Assembly: GCA_016190205.1 (NCBI GenBank)
Contig: JACPQZ010000048.1
Span: 1-64,000, forward strand
Reading direction: 5' to 3'
From: Candidatus Omnitrophota bacterium
Lineage (GTDB): Bacteria; Omnitrophota; JACPQZ01
DNA: 64,000 nt
This document shows, piece after piece, positions 20,431 through 29,254 of the stretch (position 1 is its first letter; every line of letters starts with the position of its first letter). A program made the translations under genes and the position numbers. A model generated the notes under the pieces. The model worked only from the letters and a program-made list of their open reading frames with translations, had not been told where the DNA came from and did no database searches.

Positions 20431-20697
20431 ATGGCCTCGTACGTTTTAAAAATCCTAAACCGGGACCGCGCTTATTATGAGGGCGAGGTCGCGTCTACGG
20501 TCTTGCCGGGGGGTAAAGGCTCCTTCGGAGTGCTGGCCCGCCATGCCCCGCTCGTCTCCACCCTGGAGGCGGGTCTCTGCAAGGCCAGAGATTCGGCCGG
20601 GACGCTTCACACCTGGCGCATCGGGCCGGGTCTCGTGGAAACCGCCTTAAACCGCACGACACTTTTTCTGGATGACCCCCCACAGCTTGCCGAATAG
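20431..20697 (+). CDS. atpC: F1Fo ATP synthase subunit epsilon, short form
   Basis: 88 aa: only the N-terminal beta-sandwich (LPGGKGSFGVLARHAPLVSTLEAG) is present. The C-terminal helical hairpin that inhibits ATP hydrolysis in many bacteria is missing. Epsilon is usually 130-140 aa, so regulation by that route is probably absent. The 3' end overlaps rsmI by 26 bases. Confidence 0.9.
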   Translation: MASYVLKILNRDRAYYEGEVASTVLPGGKGSFGVLARHAPLVSTLEAGLCKARDSAGTLHTWRIGPGLVETALNRTTLFLDDPPQLAE

Positions 20698-21384
20698 CGC
20701 GGCCGCGGGGAGGTTGTTTATCGTCAGCACCCCCATCGGAAATCTGGACGACATCACCCTGCGGGCACTCAAGGTTTTAAAGTCGGTGGATTTGATCGCC
20801 TGCGAGGATACCCGCGAGACGCGAAAACTCACCGCCCATTTTGGAATAGATCGTCCGCTTACCAGTTTTTTTGTCGGCAATGAAAAGGGGAAGGCTCCCC
20901 GGCTCGTAGAGAGGCTTAAAGAGGGCCAGTCCATTGCCCTCGTCACGGAGAGCGGCACCCCGGGGTTAAGCGACCCCGGCTACTCCATTGTCCACGGCGC
21001 GCTCGAGGCGGGCATCACGGTGGAGGCGGTCCCCGGGCCTTCGGCGCTCCTCGCCGCCCTTGTTTCGTCCGGCGCTCCGATGGAGGAATTTATCTTCTTC
21101 GGGTTCCTTCCTCCCAAAGGGAAAAAGCGGGAGGATCGTATGCAAGAGGCGCTGGGCTGTGGCCGGACTGCCGTTCTTTACGAGTCATGTCATCGCTTTT
21201 TGAGGCTCCTCAAGGAGCTTTTGGAGTTGGGCGGCAATCGGTTTATAATGGTGTGCCGTGAGCTCACCAAACATTTTGAAGAGGTGCGGCGCGCACCCGT
21301 CGAAGATCATATCCGCCATTTTGAGGAGCACGAGCCCCGGGGTGAATTCGTGATCGTGATACCCAAGCCCGGAAAGGATACCGC

Positions 21385-21388
<4 letters not shown>
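20672..21388 (+). CDS. rsmI: 16S rRNA (cytidine-1402-2'-O)-methyltransferase
   Basis: 238 aa, RsmI/YraL family of tetrapyrrole-methylase-like enzymes that methylate C1402 with SAM. Motifs seen: RLFIVSTPIGNLDDITLRAL at the N-terminus, CEDTRETRKL, ESGTPGLSDPG, and GPSALLAALVSSG. Somewhat shorter than E. coli RsmI. It overlaps both atpC and purN, so it is likely in one transcript with the end of the atp operon. Confidence 0.93.
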
Positions 21389-23623
<2,235 letters not shown>

Positions 23624-23658
23624 ACGAATTTCGGGAGGTTTAAGAGAGGAGATTGCCC

Positions 23659-24549
23659 ATGGATACGTATATAGTTCAAATGATTGTGCTCGCTGCGTTG
23701 GTCATATTATTTATGGGCATCCGAATTGTGCGGCCGACCCATCGGGGCCTCGTAGAGCGCCTGGGGAGGTACCACCATTTTGCCGAGCCCGGATTTCATT
23801 GGATCATCCCTGTGATAGACCGGATGTTTACGGAGAATATCACGGAGCAGATGGTCGATGCCATGCCCCAGGAGATCATTACCTTTGACAACCTCAACGC
23901 GAGTGTGGATGCCCAAGTGTATTTCAAGGTGAAGCCGGACGAAGAAAGTGTAAAGAACTCACTCTACAACGTGAACAGCGTCCAGTACCAGATCGTGAAC
24001 CTTGCCCGTACCACATTAAGAAATATTATTGGAACGCTGACTTTAAAATCGGCCAATAGCGAGCGCGGCAAAATCAACGACGAGCTCCATAAGATCCTGA
24101 TCAAAGAAACGGCCAAGTGGGGCATCGAGATTGTCCGGACAGAGCTTAAGCAAATAGATCCCCCGAAAGATGTTCAGGAGACCATGAACAAGGTCGTGAA
24201 GGCCGAGAATGAAAAAATCTCGGCCATTGATTATGCGACCGCGGCGGAGACGGTAGCAGATGGGAAAAAACGGGCGGAGATCAAGCAGGCGGAGGGGATC
24301 AAGCAGGCGCGGATACTGCAGGCGGAAGGGGAGGCCGAGGCCATCCGCCTCGTGAACGAGGCCGCAAATAAATATTTTATCGGCAATGCCCAAATCTTGA
24401 GAAAGCTCCAGGCAGTTGAAAACGCCCTGGAGGATAACACGAAGATCGTCGTCCCCTCCAACACAGAGCTCGTAAACGTCATCGGTGAAATGGCGGGCGT
24501 TCTCCCGCTCAAAGATGGGAGGAAACACGAGGGGGCCGCCGCATCGTAG
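23659..24549 (+). CDS. SPFH/stomatin-like membrane protein
   Basis: 296 aa from the ATG at 23659, which has GAGGAG upstream; an in-frame TTG at 23653 is less likely. One N-terminal membrane helix (about 5-20), then an SPFH (band 7) domain (VRPTHRGLVERLGRYHHFAEPGFHWIIP) and an Ala/Glu-rich coiled coil (about 180-260). Such proteins form ring-like microdomain scaffolds and often pair with an NfeD-type partner; none is adjacent here. Confidence 0.88.
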   Translation: MDTYIVQMIVLAALVILFMGIRIVRPTHRGLVERLGRYHHFAEPGFHWIIPVIDRMFTENITEQMVDAMPQEIITFDNLNASVDAQVYFKVKPDEESVKNSLYNVNSVQYQIVNLARTTLRNIIGTLTLKSANSERGKINDELHKILIKETAKWGIEIVRTELKQIDPPKDVQETMNKVVKAENEKISAIDYATAAETVADGKKRAEIKQAEGIKQARILQAEGEAEAIRLVNEAANKYFIGNAQILRKLQAVENALEDNTKIVVPSNTELVNVIGEMAGVLPLKDGRKHEGAAAS

Positions 24550-24600
24550 GTTCCGGTGACGCAAACGTGAAGGAGGTTTTGTCACCAGCAAAGGGCGAGC

Positions 24601-24636
24601 ATGGCACACGTGTACCACATGGCACACGTGTACCAG
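24601..24636. repeat. 18-bp tandem duplication with CACGTG cores
   Basis: Two units differing only in the last base, each nearly palindromic around ACACGTGT. They lie in the gap before the hicAB promoter and could be a protein-binding site pair. Confidence 0.7.
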
Positions 24637-24651
24637 GTACCGTCAATATAG

Positions 24652-24723
24652 ATGAACAAAGGGACAATGGTTTCTTTAATCATTTTGTTGGCCGGATGTG
24701 CGGCGTTCAGGCGTAGGATGTAG
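24652..24723 (+). CDS. possible 23-aa lipoprotein-like peptide
   Basis: A tiny frame with a hydrophobic N-terminus and a textbook lipobox (ILLAGC). After processing only eight residues, CAAFRRRM, would remain. No strong ribosome site is visible. It may be a chance frame or the degraded start of a lipoprotein gene. The stop lies just before the hicA promoter. Confidence 0.3.
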   Translation: MNKGTMVSLIILLAGCAAFRRRM

Positions 24724-24726
24724 TGC

Positions 24727-24755
24727 TTGACAGTACCACTTAAAAGTGGTAATAT
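24727..24755 (+). promoter_or_regulatory. hicAB promoter with palindromic operator in the spacer
   Basis: TTGACA (24727-24732), 17-bp spacer, TAATAT (24750-24755). The spacer holds TACCACTT-AA-AAGTGGTA (24734-24751), 8-bp inverted arms. This is well placed for autorepression by the DNA-binding HicB downstream. The hicA start is seven bases after the -10 box, so the message is almost leaderless. Confidence 0.8.
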
Positions 24756-24761
24756 CTAGGC

Positions 24762-24944
24762 GTGCCGAAAAGCGGTTTTGAGGTACTTAAGCTTTATCGT
24801 CAGGCGGGCTGGGTGGTGGTCAGACAACGAGGCTCCCATGTTAGGGTTAAGAAGGGCCCGCACTTTGAAACAATACCGATGCACCGGGAACTCAAGAAGG
24901 GTCTTGAAAGGGCTCTCCTGAAAAGACTAGAGGAAACCACGTGA
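24762..24944 (+). CDS. hicA: HicA-family mRNA interferase toxin
   Basis: 60 aa, a double-stranded RNA-binding-like fold with the catalytic His in RQRGSHVRVKKG (His26). Length and the sequence VLKLYRQAGWVVVRQRGSH are typical of HicA. GTG start; the stop overlaps hicB by four bases (GTGA). Toxin of a type II pair, cutting mRNA when HicB is lost. Confidence 0.9.
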   Translation: MPKSGFEVLKLYRQAGWVVVRQRGSHVRVKKGPHFETIPMHRELKKGLERALLKRLEETT

Positions 24945-25369
24945 TATATTATTTCAAGGTCCGCAAGGCCGAGAAGGGCTATTGGGGAAATTTTCCTGAT
25001 CTGGAAGGATCTACGACGCAAGGGGAAACCCTTGAGGAGATCTTGTCAAACGCCAGGGAAGTGCTGGACCTTGTTTTGGAAACCGACTTTGATTATAAAT
25101 GCGAAATCCCTCTTCCCAAAAAGTACCACGGCAAAAGCTACCACCCCGTCGCGTGCGATCCTACGATAGGTTTTCCCGTGCTCCTTAGAAAAACGCGTCT
25201 TGCAAGAAAATGGACACAGAAAGATATGGCCAAAAAACTCGGGGTGTCTCTATCCGCCTATCAAAGGCTCGAGACCCCCGGGAAGGCAAATCCTACAATA
25301 AAAACGTTAGATCGTTTAAACGAGCTCATGCACTTGCCGTTATCCTTCCTCTTCGACCAAGCTGCGTAA
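24941..25369 (+). CDS. hicB: HicB-family antitoxin with XRE-type HTH
   Basis: 142 aa. N-terminal partial RNase H-like HicB domain (WGNFPDLEGSTTQGETLEEILSNAREVLDLVLE) and a C-terminal helix-turn-helix (about 82-130, LRKTRLARKWTQKDMAKKLGVS) that can bind the operator in the promoter. A second, degraded copy of its last codons lies at 27992-28021. Confidence 0.92.
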   Translation: MIYYFKVRKAEKGYWGNFPDLEGSTTQGETLEEILSNAREVLDLVLETDFDYKCEIPLPKKYHGKSYHPVACDPTIGFPVLLRKTRLARKWTQKDMAKKLGVSLSAYQRLETPGKANPTIKTLDRLNELMHLPLSFLFDQAA

Positions 25370-25432
25370 GTAAGAAGATCATACTCGTTGTTTTTCAGTT
25401 TTGTGTTACTTCACATATAGGAGGCATTGGTT

Positions 25433-25468
25433 ATGAGAAATCTCATGGACAAGGGAGGTTGCATATGA
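25433..25468 (+). CDS. possible 11-codon leader peptide
   Basis: ATG at 25433 with a strong ribosome site (AGGAGG, 25420-25425) reads MRNLMDKGGCI and stops at 25466-25468, overlapping the start codons of the following secreted-protein gene. This fits translational coupling or a leader peptide, but no regulatory logic is visible in its codons. Confidence 0.3.
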   Translation: MRNLMDKGGCI

Positions 25469-25689
25469 TGGTACGCTGGCTTATTGTTGGGGGTCTTGTA
25501 GTCATGATTGGGCTGGCCGGGACCGCGGAGGCCAAGACCGTGCGCGTCAAAGGCGGTATGACCAAGAGCGGCACCTATCGGATGCCCTCAAACCGCACCA
25601 GTCCTAACCGTTCGAAACTTGACAATTGGAGCACGAAGGGGAACGTCAACCCGATGACGGGTAAAAAGGGAACTCGTAACCCCTGGTAG
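25465..25689 (+). CDS. small secreted protein of a VKG...RSSPN-type family
   Basis: 74 aa. Signal peptide (about 1-23, ending TAEA) and a mature part with VRVKGGMTKSGTYRMPSNRTSPN and GNVNPMTGKKGTRNPW, a layout found in many small exported bacterial proteins of unknown role. Start chosen at the first of two adjacent ATGs, with GGGAGG upstream; a longer in-frame reading from 25210 would run through hicB and is rejected. Confidence 0.75.
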   Translation: MMVRWLIVGGLVVMIGLAGTAEAKTVRVKGGMTKSGTYRMPSNRTSPNRSKLDNWSTKGNVNPMTGKKGTRNPW

Positions 25690-25807
25690 CCCTGGCTATC
25701 GAGCAGCACGGGTTGCACTACATCTGTGGTTGCTACCTGCTCCAGTGGCGTCGGCTTCGCGAAGAGAATCGGACACGGCTGTGTAAAACTTCTATGAACA
25801 CAAAGTT

Positions 25808-26356
25808 ATGCTAAATCCAGAGAGAGACCCAATTGTAAATGTAGTACATGATGGAATAAAAGAGGGTATACGCGTTACTCTAGACAATAAATGTTATCCC
25901 TCCACAATTAAATTAGTTCTTTCTGCTATCGATACAATGGCTTATTTAAAAATGCCAAAGGACAAGGTAGATGTTGAAGCACGCGATTTTGTGGAATGGG
26001 TGGACAAATACATCCAGTTTCCTTGTAAAGAGCGTCTAACGGGTTTGGATTTATATGGGGCTAGATGTGGGATGTTACATAGCCACAAAGCTATTTCGAA
26101 AGCGAGCAGGAAAGGCAAATGTCGTATAATTGGATACATGGACCACTCAGTTTCTGAGATTAGATGCAACAGAAACGTTGATGCCAACTTTGTTCTTGTC
26201 TCCGTAAAAGCACTTGTTGAGGCATTTTTCACAGGGATAGACCGGTCTTTAGTTGATATCTATTCCAACAAAAAGAAAGGTGATATTGCAAACGAGCGGT
26301 TTAAGGAGATGGTTCACTCATTACCATACAAAACAAGTAAGTTTACTACCTGCTGA
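25808..26356 (+). CDS. uncharacterised 182-aa protein, AT-rich gene
   Basis: I do not recognise a named family. Mostly helical, with the segment LTGLDLYGARCGMLHSHKA containing Arg-x4-His (RCGMLH), the spacing of HEPN-type ribonucleases, and several Cys and His. Base composition is clearly AT-richer than the neighbours, and codon choice differs, which suggests transfer. It sits in the toxin-antitoxin island. The 120 bases before it and 160 after it show no further gene. Confidence 0.6.
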   Translation: MLNPERDPIVNVVHDGIKEGIRVTLDNKCYPSTIKLVLSAIDTMAYLKMPKDKVDVEARDFVEWVDKYIQFPCKERLTGLDLYGARCGMLHSHKAISKASRKGKCRIIGYMDHSVSEIRCNRNVDANFVLVSVKALVEAFFTGIDRSLVDIYSNKKKGDIANERFKEMVHSLPYKTSKFTTC

Positions 26357-26494
26357 AGTTTTTAATGAACTGCTGCACCAACAACGTATATATACCCTGT
26401 TCAAAAAGTGCCAGCTTCGCCAAGTAGACCTGGCGTGCACCTGCCTGATAGCATAAAGAATAAACTATGTATAATAGTATGTACAATAATACGT

Positions 26495-26513
26495 AAAAGT
26501 GGTATACTTTTAA
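26495..26513 (+). promoter_or_regulatory. likely brnT promoter/operator
   Basis: AAAAGT-N5-ACTTTT inverted repeat (about 26495-26511) containing the -10-like TATACT, directly before the GTG start at 26515. The string TAAAAGTGGTA is shared with the hicAB promoter. Another -10-like TATAAT lies at 26470. Confidence 0.5.
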
Positions 26514-26514
26514 C

Positions 26515-26802
26515 GTGGAGAGACGAGTTGGGAGCTTCGTGTGGAATGTTCGTAAGGAAGAGGCAAACATTCTCAAACATGGGGTGGATTTTGTCACGGC
26601 GTCCCGGGTTTTTCAGGATCCTCGCGCGGTGGTGGCCAAAGATGCCAAGCATAGTGTCAAGGAAGAGCGGTACTTTTGTATTGGGGAGGTGGGCGGCAGG
26701 ATTATAACGGTGCGGTTTACCTATCGCGCTCGGTGCATTCGCATTTATGGGGCTGGTTTCTGGCGGAAGGGGGAAAGGTTATATGAGAACGAAAACCGTT
26801 GA
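26515..26802 (+). CDS. brnT: BrnT-family ribonuclease toxin
   Basis: 95 aa, RelE-like fold of the BrnT (DUF497) family: FVWNVRKEEANILKHGVDFVTASRVFQDP, then EERYFCIGEVGGRIITVRFTYRARCIRIYGAGF, where the family usually has GRVLVVVYTxRGxxxRIISAR. GTG start. Overlaps the antitoxin gene by 20 bases. Confidence 0.85.
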   Translation: MERRVGSFVWNVRKEEANILKHGVDFVTASRVFQDPRAVVAKDAKHSVKEERYFCIGEVGGRIITVRFTYRARCIRIYGAGFWRKGERLYENENR

Positions 26803-27022
26803 TCCCAATATGCCCGTAGGAAAGTTAACCAAAATCAAGAATTTTCTGCCTCCGCCCGACAAGTTGATCTTCCCGGACGAGCCGGTTAAAGTGACCATGT
26901 CTTTAAGCCGGTCCAGCGTCGAGTTTTTCAAATCGCAGGCCAAACGGAACCGCACCAAATACCAAAAAATGATCCGGGCCCTCTTGGATCTTTATGTACA
27001 GCAGCACCTAGCGAGAAGATAG
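26783..27022 (+). CDS. brnA: BrnA-like/CopG-type antitoxin
   Basis: 79 aa from the ATG at 26783 (AAAGG upstream); an earlier in-frame ATG at 26747 lies deep in brnT. The C-terminal half is a ribbon-helix-helix (PVKVTMSLSRSSVEFFKSQAKRNRTKYQKMIRALLDLYV). It neutralises BrnT and probably represses the pair. The N-terminal half is Pro/Lys rich and likely wraps the toxin. Confidence 0.82.
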   Translation: MRTKTVDPNMPVGKLTKIKNFLPPPDKLIFPDEPVKVTMSLSRSSVEFFKSQAKRNRTKYQKMIRALLDLYVQQHLARR

Positions 27023-27134
27023 CGTACTTACCTCTCTATACACTCTGCTCTCATAGCGTTATCTTCTGAAAGCGGTTGTGACACGCTTACACGCCAAACT
27101 GTAGCCCAATATTTTCACACCGGAGGCCATTGTA

Positions 27135-27535
27135 ATGAAGAATGTTATATTTCTAGCTCTAGTATTGTTTTCTCTCAACTTATCCTTGCGGCCTGCCGAA
27201 TCGGCTGAAGTCGTCACCTTGTGGCGTGGACCTATGATAACCAGTTCAACAAGATTTATGTCGATGGCGCCCTCGTATTAAACGAGCCCTACACGATACC
27301 GTGGACAGGTAACAACCTGGATTTTCAGATCGGCCAGCATCAACAGCTCCCTTCCAGCGCCAATTTACGCGGTTTACTGGACGAGGTGCGCGTCTATAGC
27401 GGCGCCCAGACGCAGGAAGAGGTTATAGCCGACATGAACCGGTCTATTTCAGACCAGCTCGTCCCGGAGCCTGCCACCGCGCTTCTTTTCGGAATGGGTC
27501 TCGCCGGCTGGGCGGCATTGCGTCGAAGGAAGTAG
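27135..27535 (+). pseudogene. broken LamG-type PEP-CTERM protein
   Basis: The ATG at 27135 (CGGAGG upstream) opens a signal peptide (MKNVIFLALVLFSLNLSL...ESAE) in one frame. The rest of the protein continues in another frame from about 27221: a concanavalin/LamG-like strand set (KIYVDGALVLNEPY, FQIGQH, LRGLLDEVRVYSGAQT) and a C-terminal PEP-CTERM tail (VPEPATALLFGMGL, then RRRK). A normal member is several hundred residues, so an internal deletion with frameshift is inferred. The tail implies an exosortase system elsewhere in the genome. Confidence 0.75.
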
Positions 27536-27554
27536 GGGGAAGCCTAGGTACTGT

Positions 27555-27583
27555 TTGTATATACTTTTGTATTATGTTATGAT
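27555..27583 (+). promoter_or_regulatory. candidate promoter of the orphan antitoxin locus
   Basis: TTGTAT (27555-27560), 17-bp spacer, TATGAT (27578-27583). The -35 region contains GTATATAC, a palindrome also present in the vapBC promoter. Confidence 0.55.
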
Positions 27584-27591
27584 AGATACTG

Positions 27592-27714
27592 ATGAAAGGA
27601 TTTCGCTGGAGTCTGCTCAAGAGTGAGAGGCTAAAAAGGACGCAATGAAATTTTTCTGAAAACTCTGTTTCCAAGCAGGAAGTTCACAAAGTTGTATCGG
27701 ACTGGGAATCTCTG
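27592..27714 (+). pseudogene. remnant of a BrnT-like toxin gene
   Basis: The ATG at 27592 reads MKGFRWSLLKSERLKRTQ then stop. This matches the usual N-terminus of BrnT-type toxins (FxWxxxKxxxLKxxRG), and the remaining 66 bases hold no usable frame. It lies where the toxin of the following antitoxin would be, so I infer a deleted toxin. Confidence 0.6.
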
Positions 27715-27966
27715 ATGAGACCATTGAAGCCGAGTCGTTACGAAAGAGGAATTGAAACGGCGCTGGTGAAGGGTGAGTATATTAACGTGAGCCCTGCAAA
27801 ATTTCACGCCATTGCCCGGGCGGTTCAGGCGCGCAGAAAAGATGCCGTTCTCAATATCCGCGTCAATAGCGCGGATTTAAAAAGCATCAAGATGAAAGCC
27901 AGGCGCTTGGGGATTAAGTATCAAAGCTTCATATCGGAGCTTCTGCACCGAGTGGCGCACAGCTAG
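27715..27966 (+). CDS. orphan CopG/ribbon-helix-helix antitoxin
   Basis: 83 aa. The C-terminal ribbon-helix-helix (LNIRVNSADLKSIKMKARRLGIKYQSFISELLHRVA) is of the same kind as BrnA-type antitoxins. The paired toxin upstream looks broken, leaving an orphan antitoxin, which could protect against related toxins such as BrnT 1 kb away. No strong ribosome site. Confidence 0.75.
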   Translation: MRPLKPSRYERGIETALVKGEYINVSPAKFHAIARAVQARRKDAVLNIRVNSADLKSIKMKARRLGIKYQSFISELLHRVAHS

Positions 27967-27991
27967 CTGCTTGTGAGAGCGGCGTGAACCT

Positions 27992-28021
27992 CTATCCTTC
28001 CTCTTCGATCGAGCCGCGTAA
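27992..28021 (+). pseudogene. 3' remnant of a second hicB gene
   Basis: Codons read LSFLFDRAA then stop, against LSFLFDQAA at the end of hicB. The match continues past the stop (GTAAGTA... and ACTCGTTG). The rest of the gene is gone. It shows a past duplication within the island. Confidence 0.65.
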
Positions 28022-28039
28022 GTAGGTAAACCGTACTCG

Positions 28040-28068
28040 TTGCATTTTTTTCGTTTTTGATGTAAAAT
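28040..28068 (+). promoter_or_regulatory. promoter of intron-bearing initiator tRNA
   Basis: TTGCAT (28040-28045), 17-bp spacer, TAAAAT (28063-28068), twelve bases before the tRNA 5' end. The -35 part lies in sequence left over from the hicB duplication. Confidence 0.65.
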
Positions 28069-28080
28069 GAAACAAATGAT

Positions 28081-28378
28081 CGCGGGGTAGAGCAGCTCGG
28101 TAGCTCGTTGGGCTCAAGTCGTGGGCTGCCTAAGCGGTAACGTTTAGGTGATACCTGTCAAAGTCGGTGAAGCCTCTCCAGATGTTGATCTGGGTGGTAA
28201 TACCGAACCAAGTCCGCCGTACTATTGGCGGAAAGGCGTAGAGACTTGATGGCAGGCACCCTCCGGTTCGTGCCGAGGGTGAAGGGAAAGTCCAGACCAC
28301 ACACCGTGTAAGCGGCCGGCGAAAGCCGGAGTGGTACGCATAACCCAAAGGTCGTGGGTTCAAATCCCACCCCCGCTA
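28081..28378 (+). tRNA. initiator tRNA-Met (CAU), split by a group I intron
   Basis: Exons 28081-28114 and 28339-28378 join to a 74-nt tRNA: acceptor CGCGGGG/CCCCGCT with an unpaired C1-U72, D arm, anticodon arm TTGGG-CTCATAA-CCCAA (three G-C pairs, an initiator hallmark), T arm GTGGG-TTCAAAT-CCCAC, discriminator A. CCA is not encoded. The intron lies between U33 and C34. Confidence 0.92.
28115..28338 (+). ncRNA. group I self-splicing intron (subgroup IC3-like)
   Basis: 224 nt, beginning after U33 and ending in G, as group I introns do. The core resembles the small tRNA introns such as the Azoarcus tRNA-Ile intron: TCAAAGTCGGTGAAGCCT (28158-28174 region), ATACCGAACCAAG, GTAGAGACTTGATGGCA (28238-28253 region), and GTGAAGGGAAAGTCCAG (28279-28295). 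Hairpins CCAGAT-GTTG-ATCTGG, CCGCC/GGCGG and CCGGC-GAAA-GCCGG (GNRA loop near the 3' end) match P5/P6/P9-type stems. A short P1 can form with GGGCT and GGCT. It encodes no endonuclease. Confidence 0.9.
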
Positions 28379-28414
28379 GAACTTATAAAATAGAGGGAAA
28401 AGTTATATAATAGG

Positions 28415-28452
28415 GGGTTACGGAGCACATTCCGTAGCCCTTTGGTTTTTTA
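28415..28452 (+). terminator. rho-independent terminator after the tRNA
   Basis: Stem GGGTTACGGA/TCCGTAGCCC (one G-U) with a 6-nt loop, followed by TTTGGTTTTTT. It ends the tRNA-Met transcript 37 nt after the tRNA 3' end. Confidence 0.85.
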
Positions 28453-28466
28453 ATGGAAAGGAGATT

Positions 28467-29204
28467 ATGATGCGTACTGCCAATCCTGCACTCAATGCCA
28501 ATACGTTCGCCCATGTCCCCGCCGCAGCGTCCGGACAAGCCATGACCATCCAAGGAACGGTCAACCGCTCATTTATCCTTTTGGCCATACTGGTGGTAAC
28601 CGCCAATTGGGTCTGGGGGCGCGTAAGTGCCGGGATGGTGCCGCAGGGGCTTATCCTGGTAGGCGCCCTGGGCGGGTTTGTCGTAGCCCTCGTGACCGTT
28701 TTTAAGAAAGACTGGGCCACCGTCACTGCCCCTCTCTATGCGGCGCTTGAGGGTTTATTTGTAGGCGGCATTTCGGCCGTCTTTGAAGGGATGTACCCCG
28801 GCATTGTGATTCAGGCGGTGGGGCTCACCTTTGGAACCCTGGGTGCTCTCCTATTGGCTTACACGTCACGTTTGATCCCTGTGACGCAGAATTTCCGCTT
28901 AGGGATTGTGGCGGCGACGGGGGGGATCTGCCTTTTCTACATTGTGGCATGGATTATGAGCTTCTTCGGAGTACAGATGCCACTTCTACACGACAGCGGG
29001 CCTCTGGGGATTGGCTTGAGTGTCGTTATCGTCGTGATCGCGGCCCTAAACCTCGTACTCGATTTCGACTTTATTGAGCACGCCTCCGAGCGCGGGCTTC
29101 CGAAATACATGGAGTGGTACGCGGCGTTCGGGCTCATGGTGACCCTCATCTGGCTTTATATAGAGATATTGCGGCTTTTGTCCAAGGTGAGGAGCCGGCG
29201 GTGA
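28467..29204 (+). CDS. Bax inhibitor-1/YccA family membrane protein
   Basis: 245 aa with seven predicted hydrophobic segments after a soluble N-terminus with NPALNANTF, the layout of the YccA-like BI-1 branch. Conserved features include VLDFDFIEHASERGLPKYMEWYAAFGLMVTLIWLY near the C-terminus, with the Asp pair thought to control a pH-sensitive calcium leak. Ribosome site AAAGGAG before two adjacent ATGs; the first is used. Confidence 0.88.
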   Translation: MMRTANPALNANTFAHVPAAASGQAMTIQGTVNRSFILLAILVVTANWVWGRVSAGMVPQGLILVGALGGFVVALVTVFKKDWATVTAPLYAALEGLFVGGISAVFEGMYPGIVIQAVGLTFGTLGALLLAYTSRLIPVTQNFRLGIVAATGGICLFYIVAWIMSFFGVQMPLLHDSGPLGIGLSVVIVVIAALNLVLDFDFIEHASERGLPKYMEWYAAFGLMVTLIWLYIEILRLLSKVRSRR

Positions 29205-29226
29205 ACTTCGTCAAGTTACTTCGTTC

Positions 29227-29254
29227 GTGAATCGTGGATCGTGAATCGTGAATC
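29227..29254. repeat. GTGAATC heptamer array supplying the bcp start codon
   Basis: Four consecutive units (GTGAATC, GTGGATC, then two GTGAATC). The last unit begins with the GTG used as the start codon of the following gene. Confidence 0.9.

Noticed and set aside
25210-25464. Long N-terminal extension of the small secreted protein through hicB
   Set aside because: It would bury the signal peptide and overlaps hicB in another frame; the start at 25465 has its own ribosome site.
28130-28370. Minus-strand frames inside the tRNA intron as a possible homing endonuclease
   Set aside because: Too short, antisense, no LAGLIDADG, GIY-YIG or HNH motif; the DNA is explained by intron RNA structure.
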